Shown: piece by piece, positions 44,406 to 53,871 of the stretch
How the letters are laid out: each line of letters begins with the position of its first letter
Numbering within the stretch: position 1 is the first letter of the stretch
Source: Pseudomonadota bacterium
Lineage (GTDB): Bacteria > Pseudomonadota > Gammaproteobacteria > Burkholderiales > Burkholderiaceae_C
Length of the DNA: 64,000 nucleotides
Assembly (NCBI GenBank): GCA_963205115.1
Contig: CAUJHV010000021.1
Location: forward strand, 62,001-126,000
Direction of reading: 5' to 3'
The notes under the pieces: generated by a model
What the model saw: the letters and a program-made list of their open reading frames with translations, nothing else
Databases searched by the model: none
What the model was told of the DNA's origin: nothing
Position numbers and translations under genes: made by a program

Positions 44406-46904
44406 ATGAAGAACGATCTGCGTGGCGCCGCGCGGCCCAAGCTCGTCGTCGTAGGCAACGGCATGGCTGGTGTCCGCGCGATCGAGGAGCTGCTGAAGAT
44501 CGCGCCTGACCTCTACGACATCACGATCTTCGGTGCCGAGCCGCACCCGAACTACAACCGCATCCTGCTGTCGCCGGTGCTGGCCGGCGAACAGACGCTG
44601 GACGAGATCGTGCTGAACCCGCTGGACTGGTATGCGCAGCACGGCATCACGCTGCATGCCGGCTCCACGGTCAAGCGCATCGACCGCGTGCACCGCCGCG
44701 TCGTGGCCGCCGACGGCACGCACGCTCGATACGACCGGCTGCTTCTGGCCACCGGCTCCAAACCCTTCGTGCTGCCGGTGCCGGGCAAGGACCTGCCCGG
44801 TGTGGTGAGCTACCGCGACATCGCCGACACGCAGGCCATGATCGAGGCCGCCACGCGTCACCGCCACGCGGTGGTCATCGGCGGCGGCCTGCTGGGACTC
44901 GAAGCCGCCAACGGCCTGCTCAAGCGCGGCATGCAGGTCACGGTGGTGCACATCATGCCGTGGCTGATGGAGCGCCAGCTCGACGAAACGGCCGGCCGGC
45001 TGCTGCAGCGCTCGCTCGAGCAGCGCGGCATCCGCTTCGAGATCGGCGCGCAGACCGAGGCCCTGCTGCCGGCCGCAGGCGAAGACACGCCGCGCGTGGG
45101 CGCCGTGCGCTTCAAGGACGGCCGCGAGATTCCCGCGGACCTGGTCGTGATGGCCGCCGGCATCCGCCCCGACACCGCACTGGCCGAATCGGCCGGCCTG
45201 CACTGCCAGCGCGGCATCGTCGTCAGCGACACGCTGCAGACCGTCACCGACCCGCGCGTCTATGCACTGGGCGAATGTGCGGCGCACCGCGGCGTCGCCT
45301 ACGGGCTGGTGGCGCCGCTGTTCGAACAGGGCAAGGTCTGCGCCACGCACCTGGCGGAATTTGGCATCGGCCGCTACACGGGCAGCCAGGTCAGCACCAA
45401 GCTCAAGGTCACGGGCATCGACCTGTTCTCGGCCGGCCGCTTCATCGGCGGTGACGGCGACGAGGACATCGTGCTGAGCGACCCCACGGCGCCCAACGGC
45501 GGCGTCTACAAGCAGCTGGTGATCCGCGACGACAAGCTCGTGGGCGCCTGCCTGTACGGCGACACGGTCGACGGCAGCTGGTATTTCAAGCTGATCCGCG
45601 ACGGCCGCTCGATCGCCGACATCCGCGACCGGCTGATGTTCGGCGAATCGAATATCGGCGACGTCGGCCACGAGGGCCACCACAAGGCCGCCGCCATGGC
45701 CGACAGCGACGAGGTCTGCGGCTGCAACGGCGTCACCAAGGGCACCATCTGCAAGGCCATCAAGGACAAGGGCCTGTTCACGCTGGACGAGGTGCGCAAG
45801 CACACCAAGGCCAGCGCGAGCTGCGGCAGCTGCACGGGGCTGGTCGAGCAACTGCTGATGTTCACGGCTGGCGGCGACTACAGCGCCGCGCCGTCGAAGA
45901 AGGCGATGTGCGGCTGCACCGACCACAGCCACCAGGACGTGCGCGACGCGATCAAGCGCGAGCACTGGCTGACGATCGACGCCGTGCAGCGCGGCATGGA
46001 CTGGCGCACGCCCAGCGGCTGCGCCAGTTGCCGCCCGGCGCTGAACTACTACCTGCTGAGCACCTGGCCCAAGGAGGCGCAGGACGACCCGCAGAGCCGC
46101 TTCATCAACGAGCGCAGCCACGCCAACATCCAGAAGGACGGCAGCTACAGCGTCGTGCCGCGCATGTGGGGCGGCGAGACCACGGCCGATGAATTGCGAC
46201 GCATCGCCGATGCGGTGGACAAGTACCAGATCCCGACCGTCAAGGTCACCGGCGGCCAGCGCATCGACCTGCTGGGCGTGAAGAAGGAAGACCTGCCGGC
46301 GGTGTGGAAGGACATCGGCATGCCCAGCGGCCATGCCTACGCCAAGGGCCTTCGCACGGTGAAGACCTGCGTGGGCAGCGAGTGGTGCCGCTTCGGCACG
46401 CAGGACAGCTCGCAGATGGGCAAGGACCTGGAGCGCGCACTGTGGCGCATGGTGGCGCCGCACAAGGTCAAGCTGGCCGTCAGCGGCTGCCCACGCAACT
46501 GCGCCGAGGCCGGCATCAAGGACGTCGGCGTGATCGGCGTGGATTCCGGCTGGGAGATCTATGTCGCCGGCAACGGCGGCATCAAGACCGAGGTGGCGCA
46601 GTTTCTCGTCAAGGTGAAGACGCCGGCCGAGGTGCTGGAGTTCTCAGGCGCGTTCATCCAGCTCTACCGCGAGGAAGGCTGGTACCTGGAACGAACCGTG
46701 CATTACGTCAATCGCGTCGGCCTGGACCATGTGAAGAAGCGCATCCTGGACGACGCGCCCGGGCGACAGGCCCTGTGGGAGCGCCTGCAATTTGCGCTGG
46801 ACGGCGAGCCCGACCCCTGGTTTGCATTCGATCAGGCGCGGGTGGACCTGCGCCAGTTCCAGCCGCTGCCCGCAACGGATTCGGTCACGAAGGAGACTGC
46901 ATGA
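44406..46904 (+). CDS. nirB: Assimilatory nitrite reductase [NAD(P)H], large subunit
   Basis: 832 aa from ATG 44406 with AGGAGAT 6 bp upstream. Domains in order: FAD/NAD(P)H reductase (LVVVGNGMAGVRAIEEL, YDRLLLATGSKPF), two BFD-like [2Fe-2S] domains (CGCNGVTKGTICKAI with SCGSCTGL, then CGCTDHSHQDV with SGCASCRP), the nitrite/sulfite reductase ferredoxin-like domain, and the sirohaem/[4Fe-4S] site CVGSEWCRFGTQ with SGCPRNCAEAG. It reduces nitrite to ammonium in the cytoplasm. Its stop overlaps the nirD start (ATGA). Confidence 0.95.
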   Translation: MKNDLRGAARPKLVVVGNGMAGVRAIEELLKIAPDLYDITIFGAEPHPNYNRILLSPVLAGEQTLDEIVLNPLDWYAQHGITLHAGSTVKRIDRVHRRVVAADGTHARYDRLLLATGSKPFVLPVPGKDLPGVVSYRDIADTQAMIEAATRHRHAVVIGGGLLGLEAANGLLKRGMQVTVVHIMPWLMERQLDETAGRLLQRSLEQRGIRFEIGAQTEALLPAAGEDTPRVGAVRFKDGREIPADLVVMAAGIRPDTALAESAGLHCQRGIVVSDTLQTVTDPRVYALGECAAHRGVAYGLVAPLFEQGKVCATHLAEFGIGRYTGSQVSTKLKVTGIDLFSAGRFIGGDGDEDIVLSDPTAPNGGVYKQLVIRDDKLVGACLYGDTVDGSWYFKLIRDGRSIADIRDRLMFGESNIGDVGHEGHHKAAAMADSDEVCGCNGVTKGTICKAIKDKGLFTLDEVRKHTKASASCGSCTGLVEQLLMFTAGGDYSAAPSKKAMCGCTDHSHQDVRDAIKREHWLTIDAVQRGMDWRTPSGCASCRPALNYYLLSTWPKEAQDDPQSRFINERSHANIQKDGSYSVVPRMWGGETTADELRRIADAVDKYQIPTVKVTGGQRIDLLGVKKEDLPAVWKDIGMPSGHAYAKGLRTVKTCVGSEWCRFGTQDSSQMGKDLERALWRMVAPHKVKLAVSGCPRNCAEAGIKDVGVIGVDSGWEIYVAGNGGIKTEVAQFLVKVKTPAEVLEFSGAFIQLYREEGWYLERTVHYVNRVGLDHVKKRILDDAPGRQALWERLQFALDGEPDPWFAFDQARVDLRQFQPLPATDSVTKETA

Positions 46905-47302
46905 GTGTGATGAGCCCCGCCTGGAAGGCCGTGTGCCGCGTCCTGGACATTCCCGTGCTTGGTGCACGTCGCCTGGACCGACCGCACGGCATGCCCGTGG
47001 CCCTGTTCCGCACGGACGAAGACCGTGTCTTCGCGCTGCTGGACCGTTGCCCGCACAAGGGCGGGCCGCTGAGCCAGGGCATCGTCTTCCGCGACAGCGT
47101 GGCCTGCCCGCTGCACAACTGGACCATCGGCCTGGCCGACGGCCTGGCGCGGGCGCCGGACGAAGGCCGCACGCCCACCTTCACCTGCCGCGTCGTGGAC
47201 GGCGAGGTGCTGCTGGACGCCTACGAACTGGCCACGCGCGCGCTGGACCTCAAGCCGCCGGTGGCCGGGCCGTGCGCCGCGCGGATCGTGCCGGTGGGTT
47301 GA
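46901..47302 (+). CDS. nirD: Nitrite reductase small subunit (Rieske-type)
   Basis: 133 aa with both Rieske [2Fe-2S] boxes intact: CPHKGGPLSQG and CPLHNWTIG. It overlaps nirB by four bases, the classical nirBD arrangement, so the subunits are translationally coupled. Confidence 0.93.
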   Translation: MSVMSPAWKAVCRVLDIPVLGARRLDRPHGMPVALFRTDEDRVFALLDRCPHKGGPLSQGIVFRDSVACPLHNWTIGLADGLARAPDEGRTPTFTCRVVDGEVLLDAYELATRALDLKPPVAGPCAARIVPVG

Positions 47303-47348
47303 GAACCTCCCCCGCCAACGCCGACTCCCCGCCCGGAAACCCCGCGTC

Positions 47349-50189
47349 ATGACCGAGACCCGCACCACCTGCCCGTACTGCGGCGTCGGTTGCGGCGTCA
47401 TCGTGCGCAGCGAGGGCGGGCAGATCACCGGTGTGCGCGGCGACCCCGAGCACCCGGCCAACCTGGGGCGGTTGTGCACCAAGGGCAGCACGCTGCACCT
47501 GACGGCCGCCACGCACCTGCAGGCCCAGGTGCGCGCGCTGCACCCGATGCGACGTGCATCGCGCGGTGCGCCACTGCAGCGCATCGGCTGGGACGAGGCG
47601 CTGGACGAGGCGGCCGACCGCTTCGCCGCGACCATCGACACGCACGGGCCGGATGCCGTGGGCCTGTATCTGTCCGGCCAGCTGCTGACCGAGGACTACT
47701 ACGTCTTCAACAAGCTCGGCAAGGGCCTGATCGGCACGAACAACGTCGACACCAACTCGCGCCTGTGCATGAGCAGCGCGGTGGCCGGCTACAAGGCCAG
47801 CCTGGGCGCGGATGCGCCGCCCGCCTGCTACGAGGACCTGGCGCACGCGCAGACGGTCTTCATCACCGGCAGCAACACGGCCTGGGCGCACCCGGTGCTT
47901 TTCCGCCGGCTGGAAGACGCGCGCCGCGCCCGGCCGGGCCAGCGCTGGATCGTTGTCGACCCGCGCCGCACCGACACCGCGCGCAGCGCCGATCTGCACC
48001 TGCCCATCCTGCCCGGCACGGACGTCATGCTGCACCACGCGCTGCTGCACCTGATGCTGTGGGAAGGCCTCACCGATGCCGCCTACCTGGCCGCGCACAC
48101 GACGGGCTTCGACGCGCTGCGCGACCGCGTGCGCGACTGCAGCCCGGCGCAGGCCGCGCGCGTGTGCGGCGTGCCCGAGGCCGATATCGTGCAAGCCGCG
48201 CGCTGGTTTGCGGGCCTGTCCAACGGCCCACGTGAGCCGACGCTGTCGCTGTACTGCCAGGGCCTGAACCAGAGCAGCAGCGGCACCGACAAGAACCGCA
48301 CGCTGATCAACCTGCACCTGGCCACGGGCCAGATCGGCAAGCCGGGCGCGGGGCCCTTCTCGTTGACCGGCCAACCGAATGCCATGGGCGGGCGCGAAGT
48401 CGGCGGGCTGGCCAACCTGCTGAGCGCGCACCGCGAGCTGGCCAACCCCGCGCACCGCGCCGAGGTGGCCGCGCTGTGGGGTGTGAAGGACGTGCCCGCC
48501 GCACCCGGCCGCACGGCGGTGGAACTCTTCGAAGCCGCGGCCGACGGGCAGGTGCGCGCACTGTGGATCGTCTGCACCAACCCGATCCATTCACTGCCCG
48601 ACAGCACGACGGTGCGGCGCGCGCTGGAGCGCGCGGACTTTGTCGTCGTGCAGGACGCCTACCGCACGCCGGGCACGGTGACACACGCCGACCTGCTGCT
48701 GCCGGCCACGACCTGGGGCGAGAAGGACGGCACGGTCACCAACAGTGAGCGCCGCATCAGCCGGGTGCGCCCGGCCGTGGCGGCACCGGGCGAGGCGCGC
48801 GATGACTGGCGCATTGCGACCGCGGTGGCGCAGCGGCTGGAACGCCGCCTGCCGTCGCGCCGCGTGGCTGGCCTGGAAGGCCAATCCATGTTCGGCTACG
48901 ACAGCGCCGAGGCCGTCTGGAGCGAACACCGCGAGAGCACCCGGGGCCGCGACCTGGACATCACCGGCCTGAGCTATGCGGCGCTGGACGCGCAGCCCGA
49001 GCAGTGGCCGTATCCGACGGGCGCCTCCGAAGGCCTCGCGCGCTTGTACGGCGACGGCCGCTTTGCCACGGCCGACGGCCGCGCGCTGCTGGCCGCGCCC
49101 GCCTGGCGGCCCGTGGCCGAAGGGCGCGATGCGCGCTACCCGGTCTCACTGACCACCGGGCGGCTGCGCGACCAGTGGCACGGCATGAGCCGCAGCGGCA
49201 CGCTCGGGCGCCTGTTTGCGCACACGCCGGAGCCGGCGCTGGAGATCCATCCACAGGACCTGCAACGCCGCGGCTGGCGCGAAGGCGAGCTCGTGCGGGT
49301 GCGCTCGCGCCGTGGCGCGCTGGTGCTGCCGGTGCGCGCCAGCGACGCGCTGGTGCCGGCGCAGGCTTTCATCGCGATGCACTGGGGTCCGGAGTGGGTG
49401 TCGGGCGGCGGTGTCAATGTGCTGATGCCGCCGGCGAGCTGCCCGCAATCGCGCCAGCCCGAGCTCAAGCATGCGGCGGTGCGGCTGGAGCCGGCCGAGC
49501 TGCCCTGGGGTGTGGTCGCCGCAGCCTGGCTGCCGGCCGATCAGGCGCTGGCGCTGCAGCAGGACCTGCGTGCGCAGTTCGATGCGCACGGCTTTGCGAT
49601 GTGCGTGCCGTTTGGGCGCGAGACCGAAGGCGAGGGCGCTGCCGGGCGCGTGGGCCTGCTGTTCCGCGCGGCGCGGGCAGCCGCACCCGCGTCGGGTGAT
49701 CTGGACGCCGCCCTGGCGCCGCTGGAAGCCGCGCTGGGCCTGGCCGGGGAGGGCGCGCTGCGATATGCCGACCGACGCTCGGGCCAGCAACGCGTGCTGC
49801 GGCTGTCCTCCGACGGCAGCCTGCAGGCCTTCGTGCTGGCTGGCGATCTGGCCGCGCAGAACTGGGTGTTCGATCTGCTGCGCGCGGGCGCCCCCGCCGC
49901 GGCTTTCGGCCGCGCATTGCTGGCTGCGCGCGCACAACCGCCGCAGGCCGTGCCGCCCAGCAGCCCGCAGGTCTGTGCCTGCCACGCGGTCAGCGAATTG
50001 GCCATCGTGCACGAGCTGGGCCGCTGCGCCGGCACAGCTGAGGCGCGCCTGCAGCAGCTGCAGCAGACCCTGCACTGCGGCACACAGTGCGGCAGCTGCC
50101 TGCCGACGCTGCGGCAGCTGGTGGCGAAGGCACCCGGCGCCACCGACGGTGAGGCGTCAGAACAGGACGTGCATGCCCTGCAGGCCTGA
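47349..50189 (+). CDS. nasA: Assimilatory nitrate reductase catalytic subunit
   Basis: 946 aa. The N-terminal [4Fe-4S] motif is CPYCGVGCGVIV with the fourth Cys in GRLCTKG. The molybdopterin-binding body carries GTNNVDTNSRLCMSSAVAGY (Mo-ligand region), QGLNQSSSGTDKN and GQPNAMGGREVGG, and the C-terminal molybdopterin domain begins near YPVSLTTGRLRDQWH. A final BFD-like [2Fe-2S] domain (CACHAVSELAI with CGTQCGSCLP) is typical of ferredoxin- or NADH-dependent NasA. It reduces nitrate to nitrite for NirBD. Confidence 0.94.
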   Translation: MTETRTTCPYCGVGCGVIVRSEGGQITGVRGDPEHPANLGRLCTKGSTLHLTAATHLQAQVRALHPMRRASRGAPLQRIGWDEALDEAADRFAATIDTHGPDAVGLYLSGQLLTEDYYVFNKLGKGLIGTNNVDTNSRLCMSSAVAGYKASLGADAPPACYEDLAHAQTVFITGSNTAWAHPVLFRRLEDARRARPGQRWIVVDPRRTDTARSADLHLPILPGTDVMLHHALLHLMLWEGLTDAAYLAAHTTGFDALRDRVRDCSPAQAARVCGVPEADIVQAARWFAGLSNGPREPTLSLYCQGLNQSSSGTDKNRTLINLHLATGQIGKPGAGPFSLTGQPNAMGGREVGGLANLLSAHRELANPAHRAEVAALWGVKDVPAAPGRTAVELFEAAADGQVRALWIVCTNPIHSLPDSTTVRRALERADFVVVQDAYRTPGTVTHADLLLPATTWGEKDGTVTNSERRISRVRPAVAAPGEARDDWRIATAVAQRLERRLPSRRVAGLEGQSMFGYDSAEAVWSEHRESTRGRDLDITGLSYAALDAQPEQWPYPTGASEGLARLYGDGRFATADGRALLAAPAWRPVAEGRDARYPVSLTTGRLRDQWHGMSRSGTLGRLFAHTPEPALEIHPQDLQRRGWREGELVRVRSRRGALVLPVRASDALVPAQAFIAMHWGPEWVSGGGVNVLMPPASCPQSRQPELKHAAVRLEPAELPWGVVAAAWLPADQALALQQDLRAQFDAHGFAMCVPFGRETEGEGAAGRVGLLFRAARAAAPASGDLDAALAPLEAALGLAGEGALRYADRRSGQQRVLRLSSDGSLQAFVLAGDLAAQNWVFDLLRAGAPAAAFGRALLAARAQPPQAVPPSSPQVCACHAVSELAIVHELGRCAGTAEARLQQLQQTLHCGTQCGSCLPTLRQLVAKAPGATDGEASEQDVHALQA

Positions 50190-50251
50190 ACGGCAGATCG
50201 CCTGACCGCCGGGCCCTCAGGCCTGCCTGGCCGCCTGCCAAATCGCCCGCC

Positions 50252-50803
50252 TCAGGCCCGCGGCGGCACCTCGAACACCAGGCAGGTGGTCGTGGCGTGG
50301 GCGTACAGCTTGCCGTGCGCATCGACGATGCGGCCTTCGGCCGTCGCGAGCTGCTTGCCCACGTGCAGCACCTGGCCGATGGCCCGCAACGGTTCGCGGT
50401 CGGGATGGGCGGCACGCACGATATTCACGCCCAGCTCGGCCGTCGTGTAGCCGCGGCCGGGCGGCATCATTGTGTGCACGGCGCAGCCCACGGCCGAGTC
50501 CAGCAGCGTGGCATACCAGCCGCCATGCACGGTGCCCAAGGGGTTGAGATGCCCGCGGCGCGGCGTGCCCTGGAAGATCGCCTTGCCCGGCTCGACCTCT
50601 ACCAGCGCGAAGTCCAGCGTCTGCGCGATGGGCGGATAGGGCAGTTCGCCGGCCAGCATCGCCAGCATCATCTCCAGGCCACTGCGCCCGGCCAGCTGCT
50701 CGGGCTTGGCCACGCCCGGCCCCACGCCTTGCGCCAGGCGTTCGCGCACGGCCGCTTCGGTGTCGAGCCAAGATTGGCGGATGGCAGCGTGTTTGTCGGT
50801 CAT
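50252..50803 (-). CDS. PaaI-family hotdog thioesterase
   Basis: 183 aa. The hotdog-fold signature is HLNPLGTVHGGWYATLLDSAVGCAVHT, with the catalytic-site HGG and Asp, followed by TTAELGVNIVRAA. The substrate is probably an acyl-CoA but is not evident. It converges on nasA and ends 62 bp from it. It is not clearly part of either neighbouring pathway. Confidence 0.85.
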   Translation of the reverse strand: MTDKHAAIRQSWLDTEAAVRERLAQGVGPGVAKPEQLAGRSGLEMMLAMLAGELPYPPIAQTLDFALVEVEPGKAIFQGTPRRGHLNPLGTVHGGWYATLLDSAVGCAVHTMMPPGRGYTTAELGVNIVRAAHPDREPLRAIGQVLHVGKQLATAEGRIVDAHGKLYAHATTTCLVFEVPPRA

Positions 50804-50952
50804 CGGTTCTCCTGGGGTCAGGGATGGGGCGTGTCGCGCCTGGCGACGACGGGGCAGGCGCGCGCGAATCGCGCCTTATAGCGGCGATGCGGCGCGCGGG
50901 CTGTCACGTGCCGGTCAGCGCGGCTGTGCGCGGGGCATCGACCGGCCGCGCG

Positions 50953-52500
50953 CTAGGCCCCCAAGGCCCGGCGGTACTGCACCGCCTCCGCCACATGCGC
51001 CACGCCGATTTGCGGGCTGGCGGCAAGATCGGCGATCGTGCGCGCGACCTTCAATACGCGGTGGATCGCGCGGCCGGACCAGCCCAGGCGTTGCGCCGCG
51101 GCTTCGATGAACTGCAGGGCCTGCGGGTCGGCGCTCAGGCCGGTCTGCAGCGCAGGGCCGTCCAGGCGGGCATTGGGGCGGCCCTGGCGGGCCTGCTGCC
51201 AGGCGCGGGCCTCGTCGACACGTTCGGCCACGGCGGCCGAAGACTCCGCCGCCGGCAGCGCCAGCAGTTCCTGCGGCAGCAGCGCGGGCACCTCCACCAG
51301 CAGGTCGATGCGGTCCAGCAGCGGGCCGGACAGGCGCGACTGGTAGCGCGACACCTGGTCCGGCGTGCAGCGGCAGGCGCGGCCGATGCCGGCGCGTGCG
51401 CCCAGCCAGCCGCAAGGGCAGGGGTTCATCGCCGCGACCAGCTGGAAGGCCGCGGGAAACTGTGCCTGCCGGCCGGCGCGCGAGATGGTGACCTGGCCGG
51501 TTTCCAGCGGTTCGCGCAGGGCTTCCAGCGCGGCGCGGGGGAATTCCGGAAGTTCGTCGAGGAAGAGCACGCCGCCGTGGGCGAGTGAGATCTCGCCCGG
51601 CCGCGGCGGGCTGCCACCGCCCACCAGCGCCACCGCACTGGCCGAATGGTGCGGGCTGCGAAACGGGCGCAAGCCGTACGCGCGCAGCGCCATGTCCGAT
51701 CGCCCCAGCCCGCCGACTGCCGCGCTGGCCAGGGCCTCTTCTTCGTCCATCGCGGGCAGCAGGCCCGGCAGGCGCTGGGCCAGCATCGACTTGCCGGTGC
51801 CGGGCGGGCCGACCAGCAGCATGCTGTGCGAACCGGCTGCGGCAATCTCCAGCGCGCGCCGCGCACCGGCCTGGCCGCGCACGTCGGCGAGGTCCGGATA
51901 GGCGTCGCGGGGGTTCTCTGTCGCCGCGGGCGTGGGGCGCTGCAGGCTCGCGGCCGGGGCGCCGTCAGCGGCGGCGGGTGCCAGCGCCGCGACCACGTCC
52001 ATCAGGTGCGCCGCGCCGCGCACGTCCACGCCCGGCACGCGCACGGCCTGCCGGGCGCTGTCCATCGGCAGCACCAGTGTGCGCGACGCGCCGCCCGCGG
52101 TCTCGCGCCGCACGGCCAGGGCCAGCGCGAGTGCGCCGCGCACCGGGCGCAGGTCGCCGGCCAGCGAGAGCTCGCCGGCAAACTCGTGACCGGCCAGGCG
52201 CTCCACCGGCAGCAGGCCGCCGGCGGCCAGGATGCCCAGCGCAATGGGCAGGTCGAAGCGCCCGGATTCCTTGGGCAGGTCCGCGGGTGCGAGGTTCACG
52301 ATCACGCGCTTGTTGTGCGGGAAGGCATAGCCGCTTTGCGCGAGCGCGGCGCGCACCCGCTCGCGCGATTCCTTGACCTCCGTGTCCGCCAGGCCCACCA
52401 GCGTGAAGCTGGGCAGGCCGTTGGCCAGGTGCACCTCCACGCGCACGGCGGGCGCCTCGAATCCGTCGAGCGAACGGCTCATCACCACGGCCAGGGACAT
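50953..52500 (-). CDS. comM: YifB/ComM-family Mg-chelatase-like AAA+ ATPase
   Basis: 515 aa from ATG 52500; the open frame extends further but only over the divergent control region. An N-terminal Lon-like fold domain (VEVHLANGLPSFTLVGLAD, FDLPIALGILAA) precedes an AAA+ core with Walker A LLVGPPGTGKSMLAQRLPG and Walker B GGVLFLDELPEF, and a C-terminal Mg-chelatase domain with Cys residues (MNPCPCGW, ACRCTP). ComM is a hexameric branch-migration helicase that helps integrate DNA during natural transformation. Confidence 0.92.
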   Translation of the reverse strand: MSLAVVMSRSLDGFEAPAVRVEVHLANGLPSFTLVGLADTEVKESRERVRAALAQSGYAFPHNKRVIVNLAPADLPKESGRFDLPIALGILAAGGLLPVERLAGHEFAGELSLAGDLRPVRGALALALAVRRETAGGASRTLVLPMDSARQAVRVPGVDVRGAAHLMDVVAALAPAAADGAPAASLQRPTPAATENPRDAYPDLADVRGQAGARRALEIAAAGSHSMLLVGPPGTGKSMLAQRLPGLLPAMDEEEALASAAVGGLGRSDMALRAYGLRPFRSPHHSASAVALVGGGSPPRPGEISLAHGGVLFLDELPEFPRAALEALREPLETGQVTISRAGRQAQFPAAFQLVAAMNPCPCGWLGARAGIGRACRCTPDQVSRYQSRLSGPLLDRIDLLVEVPALLPQELLALPAAESSAAVAERVDEARAWQQARQGRPNARLDGPALQTGLSADPQALQFIEAAAQRLGWSGRAIHRVLKVARTIADLAASPQIGVAHVAEAVQYRRALGA

Positions 52501-52584
52501 CGCAGGGTCATTTCTGGGTAGCCGGCGGCTCGACCATCGATCCGCACCTGGCGGCCATTTTGGAAATGCGCGCGCCGTTCGAGA

Positions 52585-52599
52585 GCACCACGGTGGTGC
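52585..52599. promoter_or_regulatory. NtrC-type binding palindrome upstream of torF-glnK-amtB
   Basis: GCACCACGGTGGTGC is a perfect GCAC-N7-GTGC palindrome, the NtrC consensus. It lies 80 bp upstream of the sigma-54 -24 element, a normal enhancer distance. Confidence 0.7.
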
Positions 52600-52648
52600 G
52601 CCCCGAAGCGGGGCCCCCTGCGGAGGGCGCTCCTTACGGGCGGTCACG

Positions 52649-52673
52649 TTTGCGCACCAGATGCGGGCGCAAA
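52649..52673. promoter_or_regulatory. Second palindrome next to the sigma-54 promoter
   Basis: TTTGCGC and GCGCAAA form a perfect inverted repeat around an 11-bp centre that includes ACCAGATGCGG. It ends 6 bp before the -24 GG. It might be a weak NtrC site or an operator for another protein; such closeness is unusual for an enhancer. Confidence 0.45.
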
Positions 52674-52676
52674 ACC

Positions 52677-52694
52677 TTGGCATGAAAGCTGCAC
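52677..52694 (+). promoter_or_regulatory. Sigma-54 promoter of torF-glnK-amtB
   Basis: TTGGCATGAAAGCTGCAC has GG-N10-GC at -24/-12. With the NtrC palindrome upstream, it places all three downstream genes under nitrogen control. Transcription should start near 52704. Confidence 0.7.
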
Positions 52695-52741
52695 AAGAGG
52701 TTCCGAACCTATACCCACTCGACTCAACGGAGAACCCCACG

Positions 52742-53828
<1,087 letters not shown>

Positions 53829-53871
53829 CACCCGCCACCAAAACCCGAAGAATTCCCGAGGATCTACTGCG

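Noticed and set aside
43872..46463. Minus-strand open frame of 863 codons opposite nirB
   Set aside because: Antisense shadow; nirB has all cofactor motifs and a proper ribosome site.
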